A stretch of DNA of 64,000 bases from Streptomyces peucetius. Lineage in GTDB: Bacteria > Actinomycetota > Actinomycetes > Streptomycetales > Streptomycetaceae. Made by a program: the position numbers and the translations under genes. The stretch covers positions 7,254,001 to 7,318,000 of the forward strand of contig NZ_CP107567.1 of NCBI RefSeq assembly GCF_025854275.1. The letters are read 5' to 3'. Positions 1 to 8,777 of this stretch are shown piece by piece (position 1 is the stretch's first letter; every line of letters starts with the position of its first letter). The notes below the pieces were generated by a model, which had not been told where the DNA came from, ran no database searches, and was given only the letters and a program-made list of their open reading frames with translations.

Positions 1-1032
1 GGCCTGCGTGCCGGCACGGTCGTCGTCAGCCACGACCGCGAATTCCTCACGCGGACCGTCACCAAGGTCCTCGAACTGGACCTCGCCCAACAGCAGATCA
101 CCCTGTACGGCGGCGGCTACGAGGCGTACCTGGAGGAACGCGAGCGGGCCCGGCGGCACGCACGCGAGGAGTACGACGAGTTCGCCGACAAGAAGGCCGC
201 TCTCGAGGGCCGTGCCCAGATGCAGCGCAATTGGATGGACAAGGGCGTCAGGAACGCCCGCCGCAAGGCCACCGACAACGACAAGATCGGCCGCAAGCTG
301 CGGAGCGAGGCGAGCGAGAAGCAGGCCGCCAAGGCACGCCAGACGCAGCGCATGATCGAGCGGCTCGACGCCGTCGACGAGCCCCGCAAGGAGTGGGAGC
401 TGCGGATGGAGATCGCCACCGCCCCGCGCTCCGGCTCGGTGGTGGCCACCCTCCGCGACGCGGTGGTCCGGCGCGGCGGTTTCCGCTTCGGGCCCGCCTC
501 GCTGCAGATCGACTGGGCGGACCGGGTGGCGATCACCGGCGCCAACGGCGCGGGCAAGTCGACGCTGCTCGCCGCGCTGCTCGGCCGGCTCGCCCTGGAC
601 GAGGGACACGCCTCCCTCGGCTCGGGCGTCGTCGTCGGCGAGGTCGACCAGGCCCGCCGCCTGTTCTACGGCGACGAGTCGCTGCTGGACGCCTTCTGCG
701 CGGCGGTCCCCGACACCGAACCGGCCGAAGTGCGCACCCTGCTGGCCAAGTTCGGGCTCAAGGCCGGACATGTGCTGCGCCCGGCGACGACCCTCTCGCC
801 GGGAGAGCGCACCCGCGCCGCTCTTGCCCTGCTCCAGGGCCGCGGCGTCAATCTGCTCGTACTGGACGAGCCGACCAACCATCTCGACCTGCCCGCCATC
901 GAGCAGCTCGAGGCGGCGCTCGACTCGTACACGGGCACGCTGCTGCTGGTCACCCACGACCGCCGGATGCTGGACGCGGTCCGCGTGGGCCGCCGCATCG
1001 AGGTGGCGGACGGCAAGGTGACCGAGCTCTGA
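1..1032 (+). CDS. ABC-F family ATP-binding protein, 3' part only
   Basis: The reading frame is open from base 1, so the 5' half lies outside the window; 343 codons are visible. The visible part begins in the end of the first ATPase domain (VVSHDREFL, the post-Walker B H-loop region), passes through a charged linker rich in Arg/Lys/Glu (about residues 40-140), and contains a complete second ATPase domain with P-loop GANGAGKST (near 180), signature LSPGERTR and Walker B LLVLDEPTNHLD. No membrane segment is visible. Two ABC domains joined by a charged linker are the mark of the ABC-F group, cytosolic ATPases that act on the ribosome in translation or antibiotic protection. Which subtype this is cannot be told from the visible half. 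Confidence 0.9.
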   Translation, partial: GLRAGTVVVSHDREFLTRTVTKVLELDLAQQQITLYGGGYEAYLEERERARRHAREEYDEFADKKAALEGRAQMQRNWMDKGVRNARRKATDNDKIGRKLRSEASEKQAAKARQTQRMIERLDAVDEPRKEWELRMEIATAPRSGSVVATLRDAVVRRGGFRFGPASLQIDWADRVAITGANGAGKSTLLAALLGRLALDEGHASLGSGVVVGEVDQARRLFYGDESLLDAFCAAVPDTEPAEVRTLLAKFGLKAGHVLRPATTLSPGERTRAALALLQGRGVNLLVLDEPTNHLDLPAIEQLEAALDSYTGTLLLVTHDRRMLDAVRVGRRIEVADGKVTEL

Positions 1033-1039
1033 CACGCCC

Positions 1040-1069
1040 CTCCCGGGCCGGAAGGGACCGGCCCGGGAG
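1040..1069. terminator. Bidirectional hairpin terminator between ABC-F and tex
   Basis: Perfect 12-bp stem CTCCCGGGCCGG / CCGGCCCGGGAG with a 6-nt loop. It sits in the 48-bp gap between two convergent genes and can serve both. There is no U tract, as is usual in Streptomyces. Confidence 0.75.
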
Positions 1070-1080
1070 AGACCTGGGCG

Positions 1081-3459
1081 TCAGCGGTTCTTCGGGTCGA
1101 CCAGACCGGCGCGGCGCAGCGCGTCCGCCATCGCGCTGTTCGAAGGGGCCGGGGCCTGGCGCGCCGCGCCGCGACGGTCGCCACCGCCACCCGCACCGCC
1201 CCCGCCTCGGCGCTCGCGGCCACCGCCGCCGCCCTGACGCTGCTGCGGCGGCCGTCCGCCGCGCTCGCGCCGCGGCGCCTGCTCCGCCGACGCCTCGTCG
1301 TCCAGCCGCAGCGTCAGCGAGATCCGCTTGCGCGGGATGTCGACGTCGAACACCTTCACCTTGACCACGTCGCCCGGCTTGACCACGTCCCGCGGGTCCT
1401 TGACGAACGTCTTGGACATCGCGGACACATGCACCAGACCGTCCTGGTGGACACCGACGTCCACGAACGCCCCGAACGCTGCCACGTTCGTGACGACGCC
1501 CTCCAGCACCATCCCGGGGACCAGGTCGCCGATCTTCTCGACGCCCTCCTTGAAGGTGGCCGTCCGGAACGCGGGTCGCGGGTCGCGGCCCGGCTTCTCC
1601 AGCTCGCGCAGGATGTCCGTCACCGTCGGCAGACCGAAGGTCTCGTCCACGAAGTCGGAGGGCCGCAGCGACCGCAGCACCGAGGTGTTGCCGATGAGCG
1701 AGGCCACTTCGCCGCCGCCGGCCTTCACCATCCGCCGCACCACCGGGTACGCCTCGGGGTGGACGCTCGAGGAGTCCAGCGGGTCGTCACCGCCGCGGAT
1801 GCGGAGGAAGCCCGCACACTGCTCGTACGCCTTGGGGCCGAGGCGTGCCACGTCCTTGAGCGCCTTGCGGGAACGGAACGGGCCGTTGGTGTCGCGGTGG
1901 GCGACGATGTTCTCCGCGAGGCCGGCGCCGATGCCGGAGACCCGTGAGAGCAGCGGCGCGGAGGCGGTGTTGACGTCGACGCCGACGCCGTTCACACAGT
2001 CCTCGACCACGGCGTCGAGCGAGCGTGACAGCTTCACCTCGGACAGGTCGTGCTGGTACTGCCCCACGCCGATGGACTTGGGGTCGATCTTGACCAGCTC
2101 GGCGAGCGGGTCCTGCAGCCGGCGCGCGATGGACACGGCGCCGCGCAGCGAGACGTCCAGGCCGGGCAGTTCCTGGGAGGCGAACGCCGAGGCCGAGTAC
2201 ACGGACGCGCCCGCCTCCGAGACCATGACCTTGGTGAGGCCCAGCTCCGGGTGCCTGGTGATGAGGTCGCCGGCGAGCTTGTCGGTCTCGCGGGAGGCCG
2301 TGCCGTTGCCGATCGCGATCAGCTCGACGGCGTGCTCCTTCGCCAGGCGCGCCAGCGTCGCGAGCGAGGCGTCCCACTTGTTCGCGGGGACGTGCGGATG
2401 GATCGTGTCGGTGGCGACGACCTTGCCGGTCGCGTCGACCACGGCGACCTTCACGCCCGTACGGAAGCCCGGGTCGAGCCCCAGGGTGGCGCGGGTGCCT
2501 GCCGGGGCGGCGAGCAGCAGGTCCCGCAGGTTCGCCGCGAAGACCCGTACCGCCTCGTCCTCGGCGGCCGTGCGCAGCCGCATCCTCAGGTCGATGCCGA
2601 GGTGCACCAGGATCCGGGTCCGCCATGCCCAGCGCACGGTGTCGGCGAGCCACTTGTCGCCGGGCCGGCCCTGCTGGGACACGCCGAACCGGGACGCGAC
2701 GATCGCCTCGTACGAGGAGGGGCCATCGACCGGCTCCTCCGGTTCCAGCACCAGGTCGAGGGCCTCCTCCTTCTCGCCGCGGAACATTGCGAGGACGCGG
2801 TGCGAGGGCAGCTCGGTGAAGGGCTGGGCGAAGTCGAAGTAGTCGGCGAACTTCGCGCCGGCCTCCTCCCTGCCCTCCCGGACCTTCGCCGCGAGCCGCC
2901 CACGGGCCCACATCCGCTCGCGGAGCTCGCCGATGAGGTCGGCGTCCTCGGAGAAACGCTCCGTCAGGATGGCCCGCGCGCCCTCCAGCGCCGCGGCCGC
3001 GTCCGCGACGCCCTTGCCGGCGTCGACGAACGCCGCGGCGGCGGCGAGCGGTTCGACCGACGGGTCGGCGAGCAGCCCCTCGGCCAGCGGTTCCAGGCCC
3101 GCCTCGCGCGCGATCTGCGCCTTGGTGCGCCGCTTGGGCTTGAACGGCAGATAGATGTCCTCGAGCCGCGCCTTGGTGTCGGCGGCCCGGATCCGGCTCT
3201 CGAGTTCGTCGTCGAGCTTGCCCTGCTCGCGCACGGAGTCCAGGATCGCGGTCCGCCGCTCCTCCAGCTCCCGCAGATACCGCAGCCGTTCCTCGAGCGT
3301 GCGCAGCTGCGCGTCGTCGAGCATCTCGGTCGCTTCCTTGCGGTAGCGCGCGATGAACGGCACGGTCGACCCGCCGTCGAGCAGCTCGACGGCCGCCTTC
3401 ACCTGCCGCTCGCGTACGCCGAGCTCCTCGGCGATCCTGCCTTCGATGGACGTCGTCAC
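1081..3459 (-). CDS. tex: Tex-family RNA-binding transcription accessory protein
   Basis: The product is a 792-aa Tex homologue. Tex proteins are nucleic-acid-binding factors with an N-terminal helical region, a YqgF/RuvC-like domain, helix-hairpin-helix motifs and a C-terminal S1 domain. Visible here are the N-terminal start [19 protein letters not shown], the segment [20 protein letters not shown] typical of the YqgF-like core, the HhH-type stretch [11 protein letters not shown], and an S1 domain from [21 protein letters not shown] to [10 protein letters not shown]. After S1 comes a Gly/Arg-rich disordered tail, common in actinobacterial RNA-binding proteins. The start is taken as GTG at 3459: homology begins exactly there, and the upstream in-frame extension is low-complexity non-coding sequence that overlaps the LPFR gene region. 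Confidence 0.93.
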   Translation of the reverse strand: MTTSIEGRIAEELGVRERQVKAAVELLDGGSTVPFIARYRKEATEMLDDAQLRTLEERLRYLRELEERRTAILDSVREQGKLDDELESRIRAADTKARLEDIYLPFKPKRRTKAQIAREAGLEPLAEGLLADPSVEPLAAAAAFVDAGKGVADAAAALEGARAILTERFSEDADLIGELRERMWARGRLAAKVREGREEAGAKFADYFDFAQPFTELPSHRVLAMFRGEKEEALDLVLEPEEPVDGPSSYEAIVASRFGVSQQGRPGDKWLADTVRWAWRTRILVHLGIDLRMRLRTAAEDEAVRVFAANLRDLLLAAPAGTRATLGLDPGFRTGVKVAVVDATGKVVATDTIHPHVPANKWDASLATLARLAKEHAVELIAIGNGTASRETDKLAGDLITRHPELGLTKVMVSEAGASVYSASAFASQELPGLDVSLRGAVSIARRLQDPLAELVKIDPKSIGVGQYQHDLSEVKLSRSLDAVVEDCVNGVGVDVNTASAPLLSRVSGIGAGLAENIVAHRDTNGPFRSRKALKDVARLGPKAYEQCAGFLRIRGGDDPLDSSSVHPEAYPVVRRMVKAGGGEVASLIGNTSVLRSLRPSDFVDETFGLPTVTDILRELEKPGRDPRPAFRTATFKEGVEKIGDLVPGMVLEGVVTNVAAFGAFVDVGVHQDGLVHVSAMSKTFVKDPRDVVKPGDVVKVKVFDVDIPRKRISLTLRLDDEASAEQAPRRERGGRPPQQRQGGGGGRERRGGGGAGGGGDRRGAARQAPAPSNSAMADALRRAGLVDPKNR

Positions 3460-3539
3460 TGGTTCCCCGACTCGCCTTCTCGTGCTCGCTGTGCTTGAGA
3501 CTGCATTGTGCCGGGTGGCCGGGCGCCGTGTCGCGTGGC

Positions 3540-3695
3540 TCAGACGTGCCGTGTCCGTCCGCCGCGGGACGTGCCGCGGGACGCGCTGCGGGAGGCGCCG
3601 CCGAAGAGCCGGGCGAGGAGACGGAAGGGCAGCGTCACGACGGTGGCGATCGCCGAGCCGATCATACGGAGAACGTCGGCTATGGAACGGAGCAC
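3540..3695 (-). CDS. LPFR-motif small protein
   Basis: A 51-aa ORF on the minus strand, read directly from the sequence. It starts at GTG with a perfect AGGAGG six bases upstream. The product begins [19 protein letters not shown] and carries [21 protein letters not shown], the signature of the small LPFR-motif proteins found widely in Streptomyces, followed by a basic Ser/Arg/Gly tail. The first 30 residues form an amphipathic or membrane-associating helix; the function of the family is unknown to me. It lies 80 bp upstream of tex in the same direction and could be co-transcribed with it. The strong Shine-Dalgarno site makes translation likely despite the short length. Confidence 0.8.
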   Translation of the reverse strand: MLRSIADVLRMIGSAIATVVTLPFRLLARLFGGASRSASRGTSRGGRTRHV

Positions 3696-3816
3696 AATGG
3701 ACCTCCTGTTTTTTCGGGATGTCGGACCCCCGACGGGTAACCGCGGTCCCCCCCGCCAAACGTGCCGGCACCCGGCGGCGCTGCCGGCCGCCGGGTCGCC
3801 GCAGGGCCGCCGGGGG

Positions 3817-4680
3817 TCAGTCCTTGCCGGCGAGGTCGGGCGGGAACGCGCCCGCGACCGCCGCCGTCATCAGGAAGCTGCGGCCCAGTTCGGTGAGCCG
3901 CTCGACGCCCTCCACCCCCAGGTGCTCGTACGGGGAGCGGTCCAGGCGGTCCGTCTGCTCCTCCAGCTCGGCCCGCAGCGCCGTGCCCGCCTGCGTCAAC
4001 TCGCCCTCGGCGTCCAGCAGTCCACGCTCCCGCAGCCGCGCCTGCGCCGCCTCCCAGTCGGCCCGGCCCCAGCCGCGGGTGGAGAGGATCCAGCGCGGCG
4101 CCATCCCCTTGCCCGTGGCCGTGTGGCTCACCAGCGCCTCGAGCGGGTCGAGCCCGGCCGCCAGCAGCGCCGCGAGATGGCCGTCGCCGCGGTGCTCGCG
4201 CAGCAGCGTCGCGGCGTGCCAGTACGCCAGGTGCGGCTCCTCGGGCACGGGAAGGTCCGCGTGGGCCGCGTAGAGGGGGCGGGCGTGGCGGCTGCACGCC
4301 TCGGCGGCGCGCAGGGCGAGCCGCGCGGCCTCCGCCATGTCGGCGGAGGAGACCACGTCGTCGCCGAGCAGCCGGCGCAGGGTGCTGTCGACGGCGCGCA
4401 GCCGGGCGTCGAGCACCGTCTGTGGTGAGGCGGTGTCCCACACGGCGGGCACGTGCTCGGCGATCAGCTCGTGGTTGAAGTTGTAGAACGCGGCGGCGAC
4501 CGCGCCCGCGCCGACCGCTCCCATCGCGGCGCCGCGCCCCGCGAAGTACGCGGCGCGCGGGTCCGCTATGCCGATCCGGCCGAGCTCTTCGGTGAAGTCG
4601 GGCGAGAAGTGGACCGTCGAGTGCAGGGGGTTGACGACATTGTGGCAGCGGCGTCCGGCGCGCGGGTGCAGAGAGGTCAT
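3817..4680 (-). CDS. SCO6745-family protein (helix-turn-helix-like, unknown function)
   Basis: A 287-aa cytosolic protein, mostly helical, without signal peptide or membrane segment. I recognise it as the SCO6745 family of Streptomyces. The N-terminal part contains FSPDFTEELGRIGIADPRAAYFAGRGAAMG, followed by a helical core and a segment APRWILSTRGWGRADWEAAQARLRERGLLD that reads like a winged helix (helix, turn, DWEAA..L...GLLD). Family members are annotated as hypothetical or as helix-turn-helix proteins; no enzyme motif is evident. The gene is divergent from the AraC-type regulator downstream, with about 120 bp between starts that must hold both promoters. The ATG at 4680 is the first in frame; initiation further in cannot be excluded. 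Confidence 0.75.
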   Translation of the reverse strand: MTSLHPRAGRRCHNVVNPLHSTVHFSPDFTEELGRIGIADPRAAYFAGRGAAMGAVGAGAVAAAFYNFNHELIAEHVPAVWDTASPQTVLDARLRAVDSTLRRLLGDDVVSSADMAEAARLALRAAEACSRHARPLYAAHADLPVPEEPHLAYWHAATLLREHRGDGHLAALLAAGLDPLEALVSHTATGKGMAPRWILSTRGWGRADWEAAQARLRERGLLDAEGELTQAGTALRAELEEQTDRLDRSPYEHLGVEGVERLTELGRSFLMTAAVAGAFPPDLAGKD

Positions 4681-4803
4681 GAGGGCACGTTACCGACTGG
4701 TTGGTACGCCGGGAGGAGCCGGGTGCACGCCGGGCCCGGCATGGCAGGAAAGGTGGGCTTCTCGTCATTGCGGCCACGCGGCGAGCCGCGAAGGATGAAG
4801 CGC

Positions 4804-5784
4804 ATGACGGAGCGAACACTGCTCGTCGTCCTCTTCGACGATGTGCAGAGTCTTGATGTGACCGGCCCCATCGAGGTTTTCGAGGGGGCCCGCCGCGCCT
4901 GCGGCGACCGGTCCGCGTACCGCATCCGTACCGCCTCGCCCGACGGCGCGCCGGTACGGACCTCCAGCGGTCTCACCCTGGTGCCCGACGGCAGCCTGGC
5001 GGACGTGCCCGCCCCGCACACGCTCCTCGTCCCCGGCGGCGAGGGCACCCGCCGCCCCGACCCGCGCCTGATCGACTGGCTCCGCGACCGCGCGCCGCGC
5101 GCCGAGCGCCTGGTCTCCGTCTGCACCGGAGCCCTGCTCCTCGCCGAGGCGGGACTGCTCGACGGCCACCGGGCCACCACCCACTGGCTCGTCTGCGACC
5201 ACCTCGCCGGAACCTACCCGGAGGTCGACGTCGAACCCGACCCCATCTTCGTGCGCGACGGCCGGATCTCCACCTCCGCGGGCGTCACGGCGGGGATCGA
5301 CCTGGCGCTGGCGCTGGTGGAGGAGGACCTGGGCAGGGACATCGCCCTGACCGTGGCCCGCCATCTCGTCGTCTTTCTGCGCCGCCCCGGCAACCAGTCC
5401 CAGTTCAGCGCCCAGCTCGCCGCCCAGACCGCATCCCGCGAACCGCTGCGCGCGGTGCAGCACTGGGTCACCCAGCGCCCCGAGGCCGACCTGTCGGTCG
5501 AGTCGCTCGCCGGCCGCGCCGGGCTCTCCCCGCGCCACTTCACCCGTGCCTTCCAGGCGGAGACGGGCACGACACCGGGCCGCTACGTCGAGCGGGTACG
5601 GCTCGAGCACGCCAGGCGGCTCCTCGAGGACACGGCGGACGGCGTCACGAAGATCTCCCGTGCCTGCGGCTACGGCACCAGCGAGGCCATGCGCAGGGCG
5701 TTCGTGAAGGCCCTCGGCGTGGCGCCGGCCGAGTACCGCCGCCGCTTCCGCGGCACCGCCCAACCAGCCCGGCCCGCCCACTGA
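4804..5784 (+). CDS. GlxA-type transcriptional regulator: DJ-1/PfpI domain plus AraC HTH
   Basis: A 326-aa regulator. Residues about 1-190 form a class I glutamine amidotransferase-like (DJ-1/PfpI) domain, with the nucleophile-elbow sequence VSVCTGALLLAEAGLLDG followed by ATTHW, both typical of this regulator family. The C-terminal ~100 residues are an AraC/XylS HTH: LSVESLAGRAGLSPRHFTRAF, then a second HTH ending ISRACGYGTSEAMRRAFVKALGVAPAEYR. The ATG at 4804 is favoured over the in-frame ATG at 4795 because AAGGA sits 8 bases ahead of 4804. A stand-alone DJ-1/PfpI gene follows after 23 bp and is probably co-transcribed and functionally linked. The inducer and targets are not visible. Confidence 0.9.
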   Translation: MTERTLLVVLFDDVQSLDVTGPIEVFEGARRACGDRSAYRIRTASPDGAPVRTSSGLTLVPDGSLADVPAPHTLLVPGGEGTRRPDPRLIDWLRDRAPRAERLVSVCTGALLLAEAGLLDGHRATTHWLVCDHLAGTYPEVDVEPDPIFVRDGRISTSAGVTAGIDLALALVEEDLGRDIALTVARHLVVFLRRPGNQSQFSAQLAAQTASREPLRAVQHWVTQRPEADLSVESLAGRAGLSPRHFTRAFQAETGTTPGRYVERVRLEHARRLLEDTADGVTKISRACGYGTSEAMRRAFVKALGVAPAEYRRRFRGTAQPARPAH

Positions 5785-5807
5785 CCGTCCTACGAAAGGA
5801 CATCCCT

Positions 5808-6449
5808 GTGACCACCCTGATCGCCGTCCTGCTCTTCGACCGCTTCACGGCCCTGGACGCCGTCGGCCCCTACGAGATGCTGTGCCGGCTGCCCGACAGC
5901 GAGGTGGTGTTCGTCGCCGAGCGGACCGGCCCCGTGCCGAACGACCGTGGCGATCTCCACCTCGTCGCCACCAGGACCTTCGCCGAGGTGAGCGCACCGA
6001 ACATCGTCGTCGTGCCCGGCGGCCCCGGCCAGGACGGGCAGATGGAGAACGAGGCGCTGCTGGATTGGCTGCGCGCCGTGGACGCGACCAGCACCTGGAC
6101 CACATCGGTGTGCACGGGCTCGCTGCTGCTGGCCGCCGCCGGACTGCTGAAGGGCCGTGCGGCGACCTCGCACTGGCTCGCCCTGGACGGACTGCGGCGG
6201 CTGGGTGCCGAACCGACCGGCCGTCGGGTCGTCACCGACGGCAAGTACGTCACGGCCGCCGGCGTCTCGTCCGGCATCGACATGGGGCTCACGCTGGTCG
6301 GCAGGCTGGCCGGTGACCGGCACGCCCAGGCCGTGCAGCTGCTCACCGAGTACGACCCCCAGCCGCCCTACGACGCCGGGTCGCCCGAGAAGGCTCCGGC
6401 GTCGGTGGTGGAGGAGTTCCGCACGGGGAGCCGCTTCATCCTCCGGTAG
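5808..6449 (+). CDS. DJ-1/PfpI family protein
   Basis: A 213-aa single-domain member of the DJ-1/PfpI superfamily. The N-terminus IAVLLFDRFTALDAVGPYEML and the elbow TSVCTGSLLLAAAGLLKGRAATSHW closely match the sensor half of the preceding regulator, so the pair may be derived from one another. Such proteins are described as isonitrile hydratase-like, glyoxalase-like or protease-like; the sequence does not decide between these. The GTG start has GAAAGGA 9 bases upstream. The 3' end overlaps the convergent enoyl-CoA hydratase gene by 14 bp. A C-terminal extension after residue 185 (SPEKAPASVVEEFRTGSRF) is typical of this subgroup. Confidence 0.87.
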   Translation: MTTLIAVLLFDRFTALDAVGPYEMLCRLPDSEVVFVAERTGPVPNDRGDLHLVATRTFAEVSAPNIVVVPGGPGQDGQMENEALLDWLRAVDATSTWTTSVCTGSLLLAAAGLLKGRAATSHWLALDGLRRLGAEPTGRRVVTDGKYVTAAGVSSGIDMGLTLVGRLAGDRHAQAVQLLTEYDPQPPYDAGSPEKAPASVVEEFRTGSRFILR

Positions 6450-7212
6450 GCTCCGGCGACCAGGCGAAGCGCGGCGCGCGACGCTCCAGGAAGGCGGCGA
6501 CCCCCTCCGCGGTGTCGCCGCTGCCGCGTGCCTGCTCCGCCCAGTACCCGTCCCGGTCGGTGCGTCCGGCGGTGAACTCCTTCGCCGCGCACTGGGTGAG
6601 CTGCGAGCGCGACACCAGGACCCGGGTGAACTCCGCGGCCCGCTTCCCGAGCTCCTCGTTCGGCAGCACCTCGTCGACCAGCCCCGTCCGCAGCGCCCGT
6701 TCCGTGCCGATCAACTCGCCGGAGAACAGTAGGTACTTGGCTGCCGCGGGACCCACCAGCGCGGTGAGCCGTCGCGTCGAGGCCGCCGGGTAGACGATGC
6801 CGAGCTTCGCCGGTGTCACACCGAACAGGGCGTCCCGCTCCGCGAAACGCAGATCGCAGGCGGCGGCGAGCTGGCAGCCGCCGCCCACGCAGTAGCCGCG
6901 CACCACGGCGAGCGTCGGCTTGGGGAACGCCGCGAGGGCTTCCTCGGCGCGTACCGCCAGCGACTGCGGGTCCTCGCCGGGCTCCCGCAGCGAGGAGATG
7001 TCCGCGCCCGCGCAGAACGTCTCCCCCTCGCCGGTCAGCACCAGTGCCCGTACGGCGGGCTCCGCCGCGAGGTGTCCGAGCAGTTCCGGCAGCGCCCGCC
7101 ACATACCGGCGGTCATGGCGTTGCGTTTGGCCGGGTTGTCGATCACGACGGTGGCGACGCCGTCCGCGACGGTGTGCCTCAGCCGGGGTGGTCGGGCCTT
7201 CGGGGACTCCAT
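6436..7212 (-). CDS. Enoyl-CoA hydratase/isomerase family protein
   Basis: A 258-aa crotonase-fold enzyme. Family marks are NPAKRNAMTAGMW near the N-terminus, the oxyanion-hole segment GEGETFCAGADISSL and the CoA-binding/catalytic loop VRGYCVGGGCQLAAACDLRFA. The position that in classical hydratases carries the first catalytic Glu falls in the segment LREPGED, and the second region reads KLGIVYPAASTRRLTALVG. The substrate is therefore uncertain; it could act in fatty-acid or amino-acid-derived acyl-CoA metabolism as a hydratase or isomerase. The ATG at 7212 was chosen over the upstream in-frame ATG at 7251 because family homology begins just after it and the upstream 13 codons lie in promoter-like sequence. 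Confidence 0.87.
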   Translation of the reverse strand: MESPKARPPRLRHTVADGVATVVIDNPAKRNAMTAGMWRALPELLGHLAAEPAVRALVLTGEGETFCAGADISSLREPGEDPQSLAVRAEEALAAFPKPTLAVVRGYCVGGGCQLAAACDLRFAERDALFGVTPAKLGIVYPAASTRRLTALVGPAAAKYLLFSGELIGTERALRTGLVDEVLPNEELGKRAAEFTRVLVSRSQLTQCAAKEFTAGRTDRDGYWAEQARGSGDTAEGVAAFLERRAPRFAWSPEPTGG

Positions 7213-7495
7213 GCGCCGGATGCTATCCGCAGGAACCGGGCCAGTGATCAACAGGGGCCGGGCCGCGAGGACCCCGGAGCCGCTGAAACCCCGATAAGAG
7301 TGCTGAAACGATCGGCCTGGCCAAGCGGACAGAAGACGGTTCCGACCAGTCGCACAACTGACGCTGTCATACGCATTCTGGTCAAGACGCGCCGATACGC
7401 GTTCACTTCCGTTCAGCGGTACGGCACGGACCTACTGATTACCAACACTTGTTACCCGAAGGTCAGTGGGACGAGCCGAAGGTGGGTGCCGGACT
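7213..7495. other. Divergent intergenic region (promoters not resolved)
   Basis: About 280 bp separate the hydratase gene (leftward) and the anti-sigma-like ATPase gene (rightward). It is locally less GC-rich than its surroundings (for example TACTGATTACCAACACTTG near 7433-7451), as expected for promoters. AACACTTGTT near 7444 is a short palindrome. No consensus -35/-10 pair is convincing, and no other feature is seen. Confidence 0.4.
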
Positions 7496-7972
7496 ATGGA
7501 GAGCCGCGGGAGCGTGCCGGCCCGGCCGCTGTCGTACGAGGGCGTCTGGCGGTTCACCGCTCCCGCCCTCGACGTGTCCGTCCCCCAGGCCCGGCACGCC
7601 GTTCGTGACCTCCTCGCCCGCCAGGGCGTGCCGGTCGCCGACGACGTGGTGCAGGGCCTGCTGCTGATCGTCTCCGAACTGGTCACCAACACCGTGCGGC
7701 ACGCGGCCCTGCTCTCGCCGGAGGTCGCCGTCGAGGTCGCCATCGGCGAGCACTGGGTACGGGTCTCCGTGGAGGACAATCATCCCTACCGGCCCAAGGC
7801 CCTCGAGACCGACTCCGCGCAGACGGGCGGCCGGGGACTGCTGCTCGTCCGTGAGATCACCCGCGAGGCGGGGGGGACCTGCGACGTCGAGCACACCGCG
7901 AACGGCGGCAAGATCATCTGGGCGGAGCTGCCGCTGATGCCGCAACTCCAGGGCGGCGCGGCGGCCCTGTGA
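7496..7972 (+). CDS. ATP-binding regulator, RsbW/SpoIIAB-like histidine-kinase-type ATPase
   Basis: A 158-aa single-domain GHKL ATPase. The N-box LLLIVSELVTNTVRHA, the G1-box region VEDNHPYRP and the G2 segment TGGRGLLLVREITREAG are all present. There is no phosphoacceptor histidine domain and no sensor domain. Streptomyces encodes dozens of such stand-alone ATPases; some act as anti-sigma factors, and most have unknown partners. No sigma factor or STAS anti-anti-sigma gene lies next to it here, so its partner must be elsewhere. The start is uncertain: ATG 7496 gives MESRGSVPARPLSYEGVWRF, while GTG 7466 would add ten residues and has GAAGG a few bases ahead. Confidence 0.85.
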   Translation: MESRGSVPARPLSYEGVWRFTAPALDVSVPQARHAVRDLLARQGVPVADDVVQGLLLIVSELVTNTVRHAALLSPEVAVEVAIGEHWVRVSVEDNHPYRPKALETDSAQTGGRGLLLVREITREAGGTCDVEHTANGGKIIWAELPLMPQLQGGAAAL

Positions 7973-7975
7973 GGC

Positions 7976-8024
7976 GGCGTCCCGCAGTGCCGGACATACC
8001 GCGGGGCGCCGCGCCGCGGACGCC
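7976..8024. terminator. Hairpin terminator between convergent genes
   Basis: Outer arms GGCGTCC (7976-7982) and GGACGCC (8018-8024) enclose a second GC-rich palindromic block (CCGCGG at both ends). It fills the 55-bp gap between the ATPase and idi, which converge here. Confidence 0.55.
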
Positions 8025-8027
8025 GTG

Positions 8028-8621
8028 CTACCAGCCGCCGGCCGGCCCCGTCAGCTCCCTGACCGCGGGCCTGGCCGCGTCCAGCACCGTCATGAACCAC
8101 GCGGAGAACGGCGCCGAACCGTGCAGCTCGGCCAGCTCGTCCGGGGTCACGAAAGCCGTCTCCCCGATCTCCTCGGGGTCCGGTCGCAGCGGCGACTGCA
8201 CCATCCCGACGAAGAGATGGTTGAACTCCTGCTCGACCAGCCCCGACTCGGGATCCGGGTGGTTGTAGCGGACCGTGCCCGCCTCGGCGAGCAGTGAGGG
8301 CGACACACCCAGCTCCTCGTACGCACGCCGGGCGGCCGCGGCGAACGGCGCCTCACCCGGATACGGGTGGCCGCAGCAGGAGTTCGACCAGACACCGGGG
8401 GAGTGGTATTTGCCGAGCGCGCGGCGCTGCAGCAGCAGCCGCCCCTGCTCGTCGAAGAGGAACACCGAGAACGCGCGGTGCAGCTGACCGGGCGGCTGGT
8501 GGGCGGCGAGCTTCTCCGCCGTGCCGACGGTGTTGCCCTCCTCGTCGACCAGCTCGAGCAGGATCGCTGGTGATGTGCCGTTCGACGCACTGGTCGCCGC
8601 GGTGGCTGGTGTGATCGGCAT
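8028..8621 (-). CDS. idi: Isopentenyl-diphosphate delta-isomerase, type I
   Basis: A 197-aa type I IPP isomerase of the Nudix fold, which interconverts isopentenyl and dimethylallyl diphosphate, the C5 units for all isoprenoids. Visible are QLHRAFSVFLFDEQGRLLLQRRALGKYHSPGVWSNSCCGHP, in which the Cys of the NSCCGHP segment is the family's catalytic cysteine, then the Nudix-like AAARRAYEELGV, and the second catalytic region EQEFNHLFVG with its Glu. It acts in the cytosol with a divalent metal. ATG 8621 is chosen because GAAGGA lies 7 bases upstream. Its position near the hopanoid operon fits a role in supplying precursors for squalene, although it is separated from that operon by about 12 kb. 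Confidence 0.93.
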   Translation of the reverse strand: MPITPATAATSASNGTSPAILLELVDEEGNTVGTAEKLAAHQPPGQLHRAFSVFLFDEQGRLLLQRRALGKYHSPGVWSNSCCGHPYPGEAPFAAAARRAYEELGVSPSLLAEAGTVRYNHPDPESGLVEQEFNHLFVGMVQSPLRPDPEEIGETAFVTPDELAELHGSAPFSAWFMTVLDAARPAVRELTGPAGGW

Positions 8622-8777
8622 AACCGTCCTTCGCATCGGTCCTCGGCCCTGCGGCCTTCCGGTGGAAGGGCCCTGGGCTCCGCTCAGTCTGCCGTACAAA
8701 AGCGGCTTGTCCGTACTTCGGCAGCCGTCTGGCATGTCCGCCCCGCCGCGCGGGCACGCGGCGGGGCGGACGGGCCG

